A DNA stretch of 49,555 bases from JALSKU01 sp964556545. Its GTDB lineage: Bacteria; Campylobacterota; Campylobacteria; Campylobacterales; JALSKU01. The translations under genes were made by a program, and so were the position numbers. A model generated the notes under the pieces. It was not told the origin of the DNA. It searched no databases and saw only the letters and a list, made by a program, of their open reading frames with translations. Positions 24,917 to 34,570 of this stretch are shown here, one piece after another. Numbering within the stretch: the first letter of the stretch is position 1; each line of letters begins with the position of its first letter. The stretch lies in NCBI GenBank assembly GCA_964556545.1, contig CAZKWE010000093.1, positions 1-49,555 on the forward strand, written 5' to 3'.

Positions 24917-27367
24917 TTAACCTTTGACGACTATATTAATAAGCTTGTTTGGTACATATATCTCTTTAATGATATCTTTTCCCTCTATCCACTTTGTTAT
25001 ATTTTGTTTTGCCAAAGAAATTATCTCATCTTTGTCCAAATCTTTTGCAATTTCCAAATCACCTCTTTTTTTCCCGTTAACCGTGATGATAAGAGTTATC
25101 ATATCTTCTTCAAAAACTTCATCAATTATATCAATTTTTCTAAAATTTTCAAGATTAAAATATTTTTCGCTTAACTCCCAACACACATGAGGAATAACAG
25201 GTTCAAGTATATTTAAAAGAATATAGTAGGCTTCATACCAAACCTCTTGATTTTTTTGGGCATTCAGGGCATTCATAGCTTCCATACATGATGCTATAAG
25301 TGTATTGAAACTGTATTCTCCCCTATAGGTTTGATATGATTTTTTAAGAGCTTCATAAACCTTTTTTCTGGCAAATTTTTCTTTTTTATCCAATGAGGTA
25401 TGATCAATTTTTGGCAAGTTTTTCAAAGGTTTTATATTTTCACTTCTTTCATAAACTCTTTTTATAAATCTAAATGCCCCCTCAACAGCACTGTCATTCC
25501 ATTCCAACTCTTTATGAGGCGGTGCGGCAAAAAGTATAAATAACCGTGCCGTATCGGCTCCGTACTTTTGTATAATTTCATCAGGATCTACCGTATTGCC
25601 TTTTGATTTGCTCATTTTGGCACCATCTTTTAAAACCATACCCTGGGTTAAAAGTTTTGAAAACGGTTCATCTACCTCGATATAGCCAAGATCTCTCAAA
25701 GCTTTTGTAAAAAATCTTGCATACAGAAGATGAAGAATCGCATGCTCAATCCCGCCAATATACTGATCAACACTCATCCAGTATGCCACATCATCTTTAT
25801 CTATGCCTACATTGTTCCATTTTGACGGATTGGTCGCATATCTTAAAAAATACCAACTAGATTGTACAAATGTATCAAGAGTATCAGTCTCTCTTACTGC
25901 ATCACCTCCGCATTTTGGACATTTGCAGTATTTCCATGTAGGATGATTCTCCAAAGGATTTCCCTCTCCCGTTATCTGTACATCTTCAGGTAAGGTTACC
26001 GGTAAATTTTCAAGTTTTTCAGGAACAAGTCCGCACTTTGAACAGTGAACAAAAGGGATAGGAGCACCCCAATATCTTTGTCTGCTTACTCCCCAGTCTC
26101 TTAATTTGTAATTTATCTCTTTTTTGCCTATGCCTTTTTTTTCAAAAAAATTTATAATTTTCTCTCTTGCATCTTTACTCTGAAGAGAATTAAATTCCTC
26201 ACTGTTTATCAGTATCCCATCTTCACAAAAAGCCCCCTTGATTTGTATATCTTTTTTTGGCTTTATGACTTGTTTTATGGGTAAATTGTATTTTACTGCA
26301 AACTCATAATCTCTTTCATCATGGGCAGGAACTGCCATAACTGCACCCCCACCATAACTGATAAGTACAAAGTTGGCCACCCAAACAGGAATTTTCTCTT
26401 TTGTTAAAGGATGTATTACATTTATATCAAGGGCCGTACCTTCTTTTTCTTGCATAGACCTCTCTTTTTCGCTTAAATTTTGCATTTTTTTAATAAGAGA
26501 AATCTTTTTGTTTTCAAGCAAAGAGTGTTCTACCAAATATTTTACGATAGGATGCTCCGGGGCAAGTGCACAGTAGCTGACTCCGTATATCGTATCCGGT
26601 CTTGTTGTAAAAACTTCATATCCTTCAAAACAATTACCGAGTTTTTGTTTTGATTCTTCACTAAGTTCAAATTTAAAATTAAGACCCTCACTTCTGCCTA
26701 TCCAGTTTTCCTGCATTTTAAGAACTTGATTTGGCCATTTGCCTTCCAATTTTTTCAAATCATCCAAAAGCTCTTTGGCATATTTAGTAATTGCTATATA
26801 GTATCCCGGCATCTCTTTTTGTATGACTTCATTGCCGCATCTCCAACAACACCCCTCTTCTACTTGTTCATTTGCCAAAACAGTATGACAACTTTCACAC
26901 CAGTTTACACTATTTTCTTTTCTATACATTAAACCGGAGTTATACATTTTGATAATATACTCTTGTTCGAATTTTGTATAAATTTCATCACTTGTTGCAA
27001 ATTCTCTTTTTTTGCTAAAAGACAATCCCAGAGAGTTTAATTCATTTCTCATATATGCTATATTTTCATAAGTCCACTTTTTCGGATGAAGTTTATGTTT
27101 TATAGCAGCATTTTCTGCAGGCATTCCGAAACTATCCCATCCGATAGGATGCAGTACATTATAGCCTTCTTTTCTTGCATTTCTTGCGATAGCATCTCCT
27201 ATGCTATAATTTCTGACATGACCCATGTGAATTCTTCCGCTGGGATAAGGAAACATGCTAAGAATATATTTTTTTTCTTTGTCTTTATTTTCTTCAGGCT
27301 CAAAAGAGTTATTTTCACTCCAGTATTTCTGCCATTTTTTTTCAATCTCACTCGGATTGTAGCTCAT
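24917..27367 (-). CDS. leuS: leucyl-tRNA synthetase
   Basis: 816 residues. HIGH-type motif HMGH at about 47-50 (PYPSGRIHMGHVRNYS), KMSKS motif in AKMSKSKGNTVDPDE near 580, the editing domain between (GYEVFTTRPDTIYG), and zinc-finger-like Cys groups (CESCH...CCWRCG and CSKCG...CKCPKCGG). It charges tRNA-Leu. It lies in the yajC-secDF run, downstream of a DUF6394 gene with a 12-bp gap. Confidence 0.97.
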   Translation of the reverse strand: MSYNPSEIEKKWQKYWSENNSFEPEENKDKEKKYILSMFPYPSGRIHMGHVRNYSIGDAIARNARKEGYNVLHPIGWDSFGMPAENAAIKHKLHPKKWTYENIAYMRNELNSLGLSFSKKREFATSDEIYTKFEQEYIIKMYNSGLMYRKENSVNWCESCHTVLANEQVEEGCCWRCGNEVIQKEMPGYYIAITKYAKELLDDLKKLEGKWPNQVLKMQENWIGRSEGLNFKFELSEESKQKLGNCFEGYEVFTTRPDTIYGVSYCALAPEHPIVKYLVEHSLLENKKISLIKKMQNLSEKERSMQEKEGTALDINVIHPLTKEKIPVWVANFVLISYGGGAVMAVPAHDERDYEFAVKYNLPIKQVIKPKKDIQIKGAFCEDGILINSEEFNSLQSKDAREKIINFFEKKGIGKKEINYKLRDWGVSRQRYWGAPIPFVHCSKCGLVPEKLENLPVTLPEDVQITGEGNPLENHPTWKYCKCPKCGGDAVRETDTLDTFVQSSWYFLRYATNPSKWNNVGIDKDDVAYWMSVDQYIGGIEHAILHLLYARFFTKALRDLGYIEVDEPFSKLLTQGMVLKDGAKMSKSKGNTVDPDEIIQKYGADTARLFILFAAPPHKELEWNDSAVEGAFRFIKRVYERSENIKPLKNLPKIDHTSLDKKEKFARKKVYEALKKSYQTYRGEYSFNTLIASCMEAMNALNAQKNQEVWYEAYYILLNILEPVIPHVCWELSEKYFNLENFRKIDIIDEVFEEDMITLIITVNGKKRGDLEIAKDLDKDEIISLAKQNITKWIEGKDIIKEIYVPNKLINIVVKG

Positions 27368-27379
27368 TAAAAGTTCTCC

Positions 27380-27718
27380 TTAAAATTCTTCTCTTGTTTT
27401 TGCCGCTTCGACTATAACCAAAGCCATTGAAAAAATATTTGCCACAACCGCTCCGATTGCCAAGCTCATAGCCGCAGTACGATCATGATAAATTTCAAAA
27501 AATATAAAAGCCGGTATCAAATGCAAATCAGCCACAAGCGAACTGGCAAACATTTCGGCTGATAGGATATTTTTTACTCCTATTTTAAGAAGTGTTGAGA
27601 CAATATTTATACTCGCTGCCACAAATAAAGAAGTAGCATTATCTTCATACAAAAAACCGGCTGTTGTCGTAAGAGACATCAATGCAAAAAATATATAACT
27701 TACTTTACCCCAATTCAA
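27380..27718 (-). CDS. DUF6394 family small membrane protein
   Basis: 112 residues with four predicted membrane helices (about 6-24, 28-46, 57-78, 82-104) and short loops. No enzyme motif. A gene of this type sits between secF and leuS in Helicobacter pylori, so the position supports a conserved Campylobacterota family of unknown function. Confidence 0.75.
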   Translation of the reverse strand: MNWGKVSYIFFALMSLTTTAGFLYEDNATSLFVAASINIVSTLLKIGVKNILSAEMFASSLVADLHLIPAFIFFEIYHDRTAAMSLAIGAVVANIFSMALVIVEAAKTREEF

Positions 27719-27733
27719 TGCAACTCCTTTGGT

Positions 27734-28705
27734 TTATATAGTGCCTCTCTCATACATGGCTCTCATTTTCTCTTTTTCCGCTTTTTCTTTTTGTTTTTGT
27801 GCAATTCTTCTTTTAAATTCTTCTATTTCAAACCCAAGCCATTTTAGCAACGGTGATGCCACAAAAATTGAACTGTAAGTTCCGACTATTATACCGATTA
27901 AAAGTGTAAAACTAAATCCCACTATAATCTCTCCGCCAAAAAGATAAAGAGTTAAAACAACAAAAAATGTTGTAAGAGAAGTCAAAGTTGTTCTTGAGAG
28001 AGTTTTGGAAATAGAATCGTTTATTACCTCAAAAAGATTATATTTTTTAGTATCATGTATGCCTTCTCTAATCCTGTCAAAAACAATTATCGTGTCATTC
28101 AAAGAATACCCCATGATAGTTAAAATGGCTGCTAATGTATCCAAATTGACATCTACCTGAAACAAAGAAACTGCTCCAAGTGCAATGGATACATCATGCA
28201 CCAAAGCCAAAACGGAAGCAACGGCAAATCTCCACTCAAATCTAAATGCAACATATACCAAAATTGCAAGTATAGAAAGAATTGCCGCCATCAAACCTTT
28301 TTCTCTAAGTTCTCCTCCAACTTTCGGTCCAACTATATCCACCCTTCTTATCTCATAATTTCCCGTACCTTTTAAAAGTTTTCTTACTTTATCTCCCATG
28401 TCCTCTTTGACTGAAGTCGAACTTGTAGTAAACCTTATAATAACTTCATTCGGGGAGCCGAAATATGTTATAGTTGCATTTTTAAAAAGCTTATCTGCTG
28501 TTATAACTTTTCTTATCTTTTTAAGTGGTGCTTTTTTATCATATTTGACCTGAACAAGTGTTCCGCCTTTAAAATCAAGACCGTAATTAAGACCTTTTGT
28601 TGCTAAAAGTGCATAAGAAATCAATATAAAAACAATGGATATAGAGATAAAAATTTTACTCTTCCCCATAAAATCAAAAGTTTTATTGCCACCGAATATT
28701 TCCAT
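27734..28705 (-). CDS. secF: protein translocase subunit SecF
   Basis: 323 residues. First helix (about 17-35), periplasmic domain with GLDFKGGT near 47, then a five-helix bundle. GYSLNDTIIVFDRIRE is the classic SecF motif. With SecD it uses the proton gradient to aid late steps of Sec export. The ATG overlaps the secD stop by one base (TAATG). Confidence 0.96.
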   Translation of the reverse strand: MEIFGGNKTFDFMGKSKIFISISIVFILISYALLATKGLNYGLDFKGGTLVQVKYDKKAPLKKIRKVITADKLFKNATITYFGSPNEVIIRFTTSSTSVKEDMGDKVRKLLKGTGNYEIRRVDIVGPKVGGELREKGLMAAILSILAILVYVAFRFEWRFAVASVLALVHDVSIALGAVSLFQVDVNLDTLAAILTIMGYSLNDTIIVFDRIREGIHDTKKYNLFEVINDSISKTLSRTTLTSLTTFFVVLTLYLFGGEIIVGFSFTLLIGIIVGTYSSIFVASPLLKWLGFEIEEFKRRIAQKQKEKAEKEKMRAMYERGTI

Positions 28706-30294
28706 TATTTAACCTTTATTCCGAACCAAATTTTTAATTTTTTGGCTCTTTCAATTGTTGGCATCAAAGATTGATAAACACCATGAGTACCCAATATTGC
28801 TGTAAGCATTGAAGCTAAAATACCTATACTCATAGTAACTGCAAAACCCTTGATGGGTCCGGTTCCGTAAGCATATAGCACAACTGCCGCTATAAGAGTT
28901 GTAATATTTGCATCAAGTATTGCACTCATAGCATTTGAATATCCCTTCTCTATGGCAATACTGACATTTTTACCCTCTCTTAGAAGTTCTCTTATTCTTT
29001 CATTGATAATAACATTGGCATCAACGGCCATACCTACAGTCAGCACGATACCTGCCATTCCCGGGAGTGTCAAAGTAGCACCGAAAAGTGCCATTACCGC
29101 TACAATGATAAAAAGATTTACTATAAGAGCAATATCCGCTATAACTCCGGCATAGCCATAATAAATTATCATAAACAACACAACAAGAATAAATCCGCTT
29201 ACCAATGCTATCATGCTGGCTTTTATACTATCAGCTCCCAAAGATGGACCTATACTTCTTTTTTCAAGCAATTTAACCGGAGCCAAAAGCGCCCCGCTTC
29301 TTAATGCTATAGCCACATCATGAGCTTCCTGCACGGTAAAACCACCGCTTATCTGACCGCTTCATCCACCTATTCTCTCTCTAATGACCGGTGCTGAGTA
29401 AACTTTATTGTCAAGTACGATAGCCAAATGTTTTCCTACTGACTTGGCTGTAAAATCACCAAATATTTTGGCTCCTTCACTGTTTAGTGAAAAGTTGATA
29501 ACCGGTTGATTCATTTGATCAAATCCTACTTTGGCATCAGTAAGCATACTACCGTCAAGAATCGGTACTTCTTTAACAAGATATTTTTGTTTGTCATCTC
29601 TTGCACTTTTAAGTATTACATCTCCATAGCTTGCTGCTTCATCTTTGCTTAAAGTATAAACTTGATCGGCTCTTTTTTCATCAACCGCCATAAGCTGAAG
29701 ATGAGCCGCCTTTGCTATAAGCTCTCTTGCTCTTTGCTCTTCGGCCTGGGTTTTTATGCCCGGCAATTCCACAAGTATCTTTTCTTTGCCCTGTCTTGCG
29801 ACGGTAGGCTCGGAAAGACCAAACTGATCAAGTCTGTTTCTTATCGTATCAACTGCTTGTTTTATAGCATACTCTTTGGTTGCCTTTATCTCTTTTTTCG
29901 TCATAGTAATTTTATAAACGATACTATCTTTATCTCTTTTTTTATTGATAACAATTCCCGGAATTTTTTTGATCATTTTGTCGATCTTTTTCTCTTCGGT
30001 ATTGTCAAGCAAAACAAAAGTGACTCCGTCAGCTTTTGCTCTTAAAGAATCAATAATGATATCATTGTCATCGCTAAAATACTTTATGCTTGAAGCAATT
30101 GACTTATACTTGGACTTTATAGCCTCTTTTGTATCAACTCCAAGAAGCATATGAAGACCGCCTTGCAAATCCAATCCAAGTTGAATTTTGGGACCCTTCA
30201 TAGATGGTATGAAGCTGGGTAGCGAAAGCACCAACCCAACTATCATAGTAAATATGAAGATAACTATTCTATAATTCCATCTACTTTTATGCAT
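28705..30294 (-). CDS. secD: protein translocase subunit SecD, interrupted by one in-frame TGA
   Basis: A 529-residue frame, near normal length for Campylobacterota SecD, complete apart from codon 311, which is TGA (29362-29364) where family members have Gly in the RIGGGSGQISG region. Either side is normal: LGLDLQGGLHMLLGVD and the P1 domain before it, and the membrane part (SIGPSLGADSIKAS, then TLPGMAGIVLTVGMAVDANVIINERIRE) after it. A separate downstream protein would begin in the periplasmic domain without a signal, so splitting would not work. A sequencing or assembly error, a recent mutation, or readthrough are the options. It overlaps yajC by 8 bp and secF by 1 bp. Confidence 0.9.
29362..29364 (-). 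other. in-frame TGA inside secD
   Basis: Read on the minus strand, the codons are GGT GGA TGA AGC GGT CAG. One change, GGA to TGA, would explain the stop. TGA is used as a true stop elsewhere in the window (K+ channel gene before argJ, petB before petC, the CLC gene), so this is not a recoded genome. Confidence 0.95.
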
Positions 30295-30559
30295 CTACTT
30301 TCTTTGCTATAAATTCTCTGCTAACCTTAACAATTGTTTCATCATTAAGCTTAACTTTGATAAAATCTTCTTCAGGTTTTACAACCTCACAGATAAGTCC
30401 GCCGTTTGTGATGATCTTATCACCTTTTTTGAGTGAAGCTAGCATCTCTTTATGAGCTTTTGCCTGCTTTTGTTGAGGTCTGATTACCAAAAAGTAAAAA
30501 ATACCAAACAAAACAATAAGTGGCAACAATGAAGTTAAAACATTACCTCCGCCTTGCAT
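30287..30559 (-). CDS. yajC: preprotein translocase subunit YajC
   Basis: 90 residues. One N-terminal membrane helix (LLPLIVLFGIFYFLVI) then IRPQQKQAK, the YajC signature, and a short cytosolic domain (LKKGDKIITNGGL). YajC binds the SecDF complex. I choose the ATG at 30557-30559: AAAGGA lies 5 bases before it, whereas a second ATG two codons upstream sits too close. First gene of the long run down to ymdB. Confidence 0.93.
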   Translation of the reverse strand: MQGGGNVLTSLLPLIVLFGIFYFLVIRPQQKQAKAHKEMLASLKKGDKIITNGGLICEVVKPEEDFIKVKLNDETIVKVSREFIAKKVDA

Positions 30560-30618
30560 GTACATCCTTTATAAAATTTTTAAAGGCTTATTTTACCACT
30601 TTTTACATAATAAATGGC

Positions 30619-31815
30619 TTGAGGGTAGCATTTTTTTTATCTTTTTTTATATATGGGGCATATTTTCACATATCATATCCTTTGATAGATACTTTTTTTG
30701 GGCTGTATGGCTTTTATATTTTTTTAAAAGAATCGAGAAAAACAAATTTTTGGAGCGGATTTTTTGTTGGAATTTTTTGGTTTTACTGGATAGCACTTAG
30801 CTTTAGATATTATGACTTAACTTATATGATACCTTTTATCATACTGCTCGCGGGCTTGGTCTATGGAGTAATTTTTGCCCTTATAAGCTATGTTGCCAAC
30901 CCTTTTATAAAATCACTTCTGCTTCTTTTAGTTTCTTATATACACCCTTTTGGTTTTAGTTGGTTTAAACCGGAACTTATATTTGTAAACAGTTATCTCG
31001 GTGTTGAAAAATGGCAATTTGGCATCATTTTATTTTCTTTGTCTTTGTATATATTGTTATCACGAAAGAGAGATAAAAAATTTGCTTTGATATCTTTACT
31101 GTTGATATTGTTAAGTCTAAACTTATATCCACAAAAAAATAAAGATAAAAAATTGGGTATAGATATAAAACTTTATGATCAAAAACTGCCTCAGCAAATA
31201 AAGTGGAATCCAAGATATAAAGAGCAAATTATAAACAACAACCTAAAAGCCATAAACAGTTCAATCAAAAACAAAAAGGAGATGATTATACTGCCCGAGA
31301 GTGCATTTCCCGTATATTTAAACAAAGAGAAACTTTTACTGAAAAAATTGAGAAAATTATCTCATAAAATTATCATAGTTACCGGAGCATTAAAATATAC
31401 CAAAAAAGGTTTTTACAACTCTACTTATTACTTTATAAACGGCAAAATAAAAATTGCCGACAAAGTCGTACTTGTACCTTTTGGTGAAGAGATACCTTTG
31501 CCAAAACCGTTAAAAAATTTTGTAAACCGTATATTTTTTGACGGGGCGGAGGATTTTAAAACTGCTAAAAAACCGACAGTCATAGCCATAAAAGGCAAAA
31601 TGTTTACAAATGCCATTTGCTATGAAGCAACTGAAGATATTATATATAAAAATCATCCAAGATACATTATAGCAATCAGCAACAATGCCTGGTTTACTCC
31701 ATCAATCGAACCAACTTTGCAAAATCTTCTTTTAAGATATTATGCAAAAATTTATCATACTCTCATTATTCATTCGGCAAATATGGGCATAAGTGAAATT
31801 ATTTTTCCTCTATAA
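30619..31815 (+). CDS. lnt: apolipoprotein N-acyltransferase
   Basis: About 398 residues. Several N-terminal membrane helices are followed by a nitrilase domain with Glu (LPESAFP), Lys (KVVLVPFGEEIPLP) and Cys (AICYE), the catalytic triad of Lnt, which adds the third acyl chain to lipoproteins. The C-terminus stops soon after SNNAWF, without a last membrane helix, as in other Campylobacterota. The start is uncertain: the TTG at 30619 lies just before the first helix; the frame is open back to 30520 inside yajC, but those starts would overlap it on the opposite strand. Confidence 0.82.
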   Translation: MRVAFFLSFFIYGAYFHISYPLIDTFFGLYGFYIFLKESRKTNFWSGFFVGIFWFYWIALSFRYYDLTYMIPFIILLAGLVYGVIFALISYVANPFIKSLLLLLVSYIHPFGFSWFKPELIFVNSYLGVEKWQFGIILFSLSLYILLSRKRDKKFALISLLLILLSLNLYPQKNKDKKLGIDIKLYDQKLPQQIKWNPRYKEQIINNNLKAINSSIKNKKEMIILPESAFPVYLNKEKLLLKKLRKLSHKIIIVTGALKYTKKGFYNSTYYFINGKIKIADKVVLVPFGEEIPLPKPLKNFVNRIFFDGAEDFKTAKKPTVIAIKGKMFTNAICYEATEDIIYKNHPRYIIAISNNAWFTPSIEPTLQNLLLRYYAKIYHTLIIHSANMGISEIIFPL

Positions 31816-31823
31816 GCACCTAA

Positions 31824-33359
31824 TCAAGAATACACCTTAAGCACACAAGCTCCTCTTCTTGGGTCTGCTCCTCCTTGCATATTGCCACTAACTGCCTGAA
31901 CACCTCCAAAAAAGAGATTTAACTCTTTGAACTCTTTTAATTCATAAATATCTGACATATTTTTTAGGTTAAATTTTAAAGGAGGTTCGGTAAAAATTGT
32001 TCTATTTTCATAATGTATTCTGGGTTCATTGATAGAATCTTGAACCGATAAATTAAAATGTATATAGTTTAAAATAGTTTGCAAAAGAGCACTTCTTATA
32101 CGATTGCTTCCTGCACTTCCCAATGTCAATAAAAGTTTTTTATTCTTAAAGACGGCTGTTGGTGCCATCATAGAAGGCAACCTTATACCGCTTTGCCATG
32201 TAAAAAAGCCATGGGGATTAAGATCCTCTTCACCAAGCATATTGTTTAGCATTATACCGGTACCGGGCAATATATGCCCGCAACCCTCCCCGTTGGTTGT
32301 AGTGGCAGATGCCGCATTGCCGTTGGCATCAATAATGCTTATATGCGTCGTATTGCCCCACATATTAACTTGCTTTTTGTATTTATCTTTGAAATTATTC
32401 AATAACTTATCATTTTTTAAAATATCTCTTAAATTGTTTGTATGTAAAAATTCATTTATATACTCTTTTCTAAAAATTCCGGTTACATTTTGCACTTCAA
32501 TCAACTCTTGAAGATATTCTTGACTTCCAAGAGGCGACAATTTCTCATTTTCAAGTAGCATCAGGCTAAAAGCGGTTAAAATTCCACCGCTTGACGGAGG
32601 AGGATTTGTATATATGTCAAATTCTCTAAATTTAAATTTCAGTGGTGCTTTTTTTATACTTTTATACTCTTTTAAAATCTCTTTGTTTAAAAGTCCGTTA
32701 TGCTCCTTGCAAAGATTTTCCAAACTTTGTGCAACTTCTCCTTTGTAAAAAAGATCATCTCCTTTACGGGCAAACTCTTTTAAAAAATTTGCATATTCTT
32801 TATTCTTAAAAAGATGTTTTTCATCAATAAGATTTCCATTTTTCGTATAAATATCTCTTGAACTTTCAGTAGAAGTAAATATAGGAGTTAAAAGTTTTAA
32901 AAAATCAGCCTGTATCTTTGATATGAACAGTCCCTCATTGGCATATTTAAAAGCCGGTTTTATCAGCTCTTCCATAGGGAGCGAACATAAATCCTCGTAA
33001 ATTTGCCATATCCCTTTGACAACACCGGGAATCGCTATGGCTCCGCATCCTATATGAAACTCTTGTACCGTAGTTCCAAAATCAACATCTATAGGGAAAA
33101 ATTCCGGATTGTCAATGCTTTTAGGTGGAACATCTACAAAAAAATCATACATTACCGGATCATTTTCAGATTTTGCAGCAAGCATAAAACCGCCTCCGCC
33201 AAGACTGGTTAGTATAGGCTCGCAAAGAGGAGCAGCCAATAAACAAGCCACCATCGCATCATAGGCATTGCCACCCATTTTCAGTATCTCTTCCCCGGCT
33301 TTGGCCGTATTTATATCTCCGGCACTTATAACACCTGATAATTCTTTTTTAATCATCAT
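31824..33359 (-). CDS. ggt: gamma-glutamyltransferase family protein
   Basis: 511 residues without a signal peptide or membrane helix, so likely cytoplasmic, unlike exported GGT. AGEEILKMGGNAYDAMVA and SLGGGGFML open the family. The autocatalytic Thr is in WGNTTHISI, and TNPPPSSGG and LGSAGSNRIRSA complete the site. GGT splits the gamma-glutamyl bond of glutathione-like compounds. It is 15 bp downstream of a GCS2-type ligase, probably in one transcript, suggesting linked gamma-glutamyl metabolism. Confidence 0.88.
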   Translation of the reverse strand: MMIKKELSGVISAGDINTAKAGEEILKMGGNAYDAMVACLLAAPLCEPILTSLGGGGFMLAAKSENDPVMYDFFVDVPPKSIDNPEFFPIDVDFGTTVQEFHIGCGAIAIPGVVKGIWQIYEDLCSLPMEELIKPAFKYANEGLFISKIQADFLKLLTPIFTSTESSRDIYTKNGNLIDEKHLFKNKEYANFLKEFARKGDDLFYKGEVAQSLENLCKEHNGLLNKEILKEYKSIKKAPLKFKFREFDIYTNPPPSSGGILTAFSLMLLENEKLSPLGSQEYLQELIEVQNVTGIFRKEYINEFLHTNNLRDILKNDKLLNNFKDKYKKQVNMWGNTTHISIIDANGNAASATTTNGEGCGHILPGTGIMLNNMLGEEDLNPHGFFTWQSGIRLPSMMAPTAVFKNKKLLLTLGSAGSNRIRSALLQTILNYIHFNLSVQDSINEPRIHYENRTIFTEPPLKFNLKNMSDIYELKEFKELNLFFGGVQAVSGNMQGGADPRRGACVLKVYS

Positions 33360-33373
33360 ATCTCCATAGTTTT

Positions 33374-34459
33374 TTAAAGTATTCCAAGCTTTTCTACTTC
33401 TTTAAAATCATTTGTTTTTTTATATACTCTAATCTGTTTCTTTGCCAACTCTTCGCTGTAAGCTAAATTTTTCAAATTTTCTATATCATCTTTGGTTTTT
33501 AATTGTGAAAATATACTATCTTTTTCCATAAGATTTACCAAATCCAAAAAATGTTCTCTTATAGTAGTTACTGTTTCATTATTTTGAAAAATACCGTCAA
33601 GACCATGACGAAGTGCATTCCATCTGTTTTGCAGTAAAATTTGATGCGGTATTCTTTTGAGTTCTTGATTTTGAGAAAAAAGACAAAGAGCCTGAAACAG
33701 CACTACCAAAAGCCTTAATCTCTCAAAGTCATTGCTTGCATCACATATCCTTATCTCCAATGTCCCGAATTTTGGACTTATTCTTAAATCCCACCATATA
33801 TCTTTTGCTGTTTTTATAGTACCTGCTTTATACATTTTCTCATAAAGATCTTGCATTTTGGTAAAATTTTCAAAGTAGCTTGATTGTCCCGCTCTTGGTA
33901 ATTGCTCAAAAATTTTTGCTCTGTAAGATAAAAGTCTTGCATCTTCTGCGTTAAAATATGGAGAATTGGCACTAAGGGCCAAAAATATAGGTAAAAATTC
34001 AAGTGAAAAGTTATATGCCCTCATGGCTTCAACACTTGAAGGAAGTGCTACATGTATATGAAAACCGCATATATGAAATCTTGAAAGAAGTATTCCGTAC
34101 TCTTTTGCAAAATCATCATATCTTTTTTCATTTACATGTTCTAATGTATCAATTTTATATGAGTGAGAACCGGAAGTTGCAATAGTCAAATTATCGTTTT
34201 TAACAATATCTTTCAAGTAGGAAATCTGTTCTTTCAATTCTTTTATAACTCCAAATGAAGTCTGACATACGGGAGTTACAAATTCTACCATGCATTCTAA
34301 AAATTCTTGATGTATTTTTTCTTTATATTCAGAATCAAACCTTTCTCTTATCATTGAAGAGTAATTTTTCAACTCAAGAGTTTGTTTATCTTGCAATCTT
34401 GCCTCCAACTCCGCTCCCACCGTATAGCCTTTACGGTTTCTCCATTGCTTAAAATACAT
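33374..34459 (-). CDS. GCS2/YbdK-family carboxylate-amine ligase (glutamate-cysteine ligase type)
   Basis: 361 residues. GYTVGAELEARL near the start and FHICGFHIHVALPS in the middle are the ATP/metal-binding motifs of the GCS2 fold, and LEIRICDAS is also typical. Family members form gamma-glutamyl or related amide bonds; the true substrate varies. I start at the ATG 34457-34459 because AAGGAG lies 7 bases upstream; a longer frame exists but lacks one. It is divergently transcribed from the GAPDH/Epd-like gene. Confidence 0.82.
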   Translation of the reverse strand: MYFKQWRNRKGYTVGAELEARLQDKQTLELKNYSSMIRERFDSEYKEKIHQEFLECMVEFVTPVCQTSFGVIKELKEQISYLKDIVKNDNLTIATSGSHSYKIDTLEHVNEKRYDDFAKEYGILLSRFHICGFHIHVALPSSVEAMRAYNFSLEFLPIFLALSANSPYFNAEDARLLSYRAKIFEQLPRAGQSSYFENFTKMQDLYEKMYKAGTIKTAKDIWWDLRISPKFGTLEIRICDASNDFERLRLLVVLFQALCLFSQNQELKRIPHQILLQNRWNALRHGLDGIFQNNETVTTIREHFLDLVNLMEKDSIFSQLKTKDDIENLKNLAYSEELAKKQIRVYKKTNDFKEVEKLGIL

Positions 34460-34502
34460 CAAAAACTCCTTATCCGCAATTAAAGTACTTGATACGGATA
34501 TA

Positions 34503-34543
34503 ATTATAGCATAAGCTGTACACATAACTATTTATGCTATAAT
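34503..34543. promoter_or_regulatory. symmetric divergent promoter
   Basis: 12-bp arms ATTATAGCATAA (34503-34514) and TTATGCTATAAT (34532-34543) form a perfect inverted repeat with a 17-base spacer. Each arm ends in TATAAT read outward, one -10 box for the GCS2 ligase gene (minus), one for the dehydrogenase gene (plus). The two promoters share their upstream DNA, so one regulator could control both. Confidence 0.65.
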
Positions 34544-34570
34544 CCGAAAAAAATTTGGATTAACGACAAT

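Noticed and set aside
29362..29364. Genome-wide UGA-to-Gly recoding
   Set aside because: TGA ends petB just before petC, the K+ channel gene before argJ, and the CLC gene, so UGA is a working stop codon here.
29362..29364. Selenocysteine at the secD TGA
   Set aside because: SecD has no redox Cys at this point and family members have Gly; no SECIS-like stem is evident.
30558..30800. Plus-strand frame at the lnt start
   Set aside because: It overlaps the lnt frame in another reading frame and lacks family features; its hydrophobicity comes from the T-rich lnt DNA.
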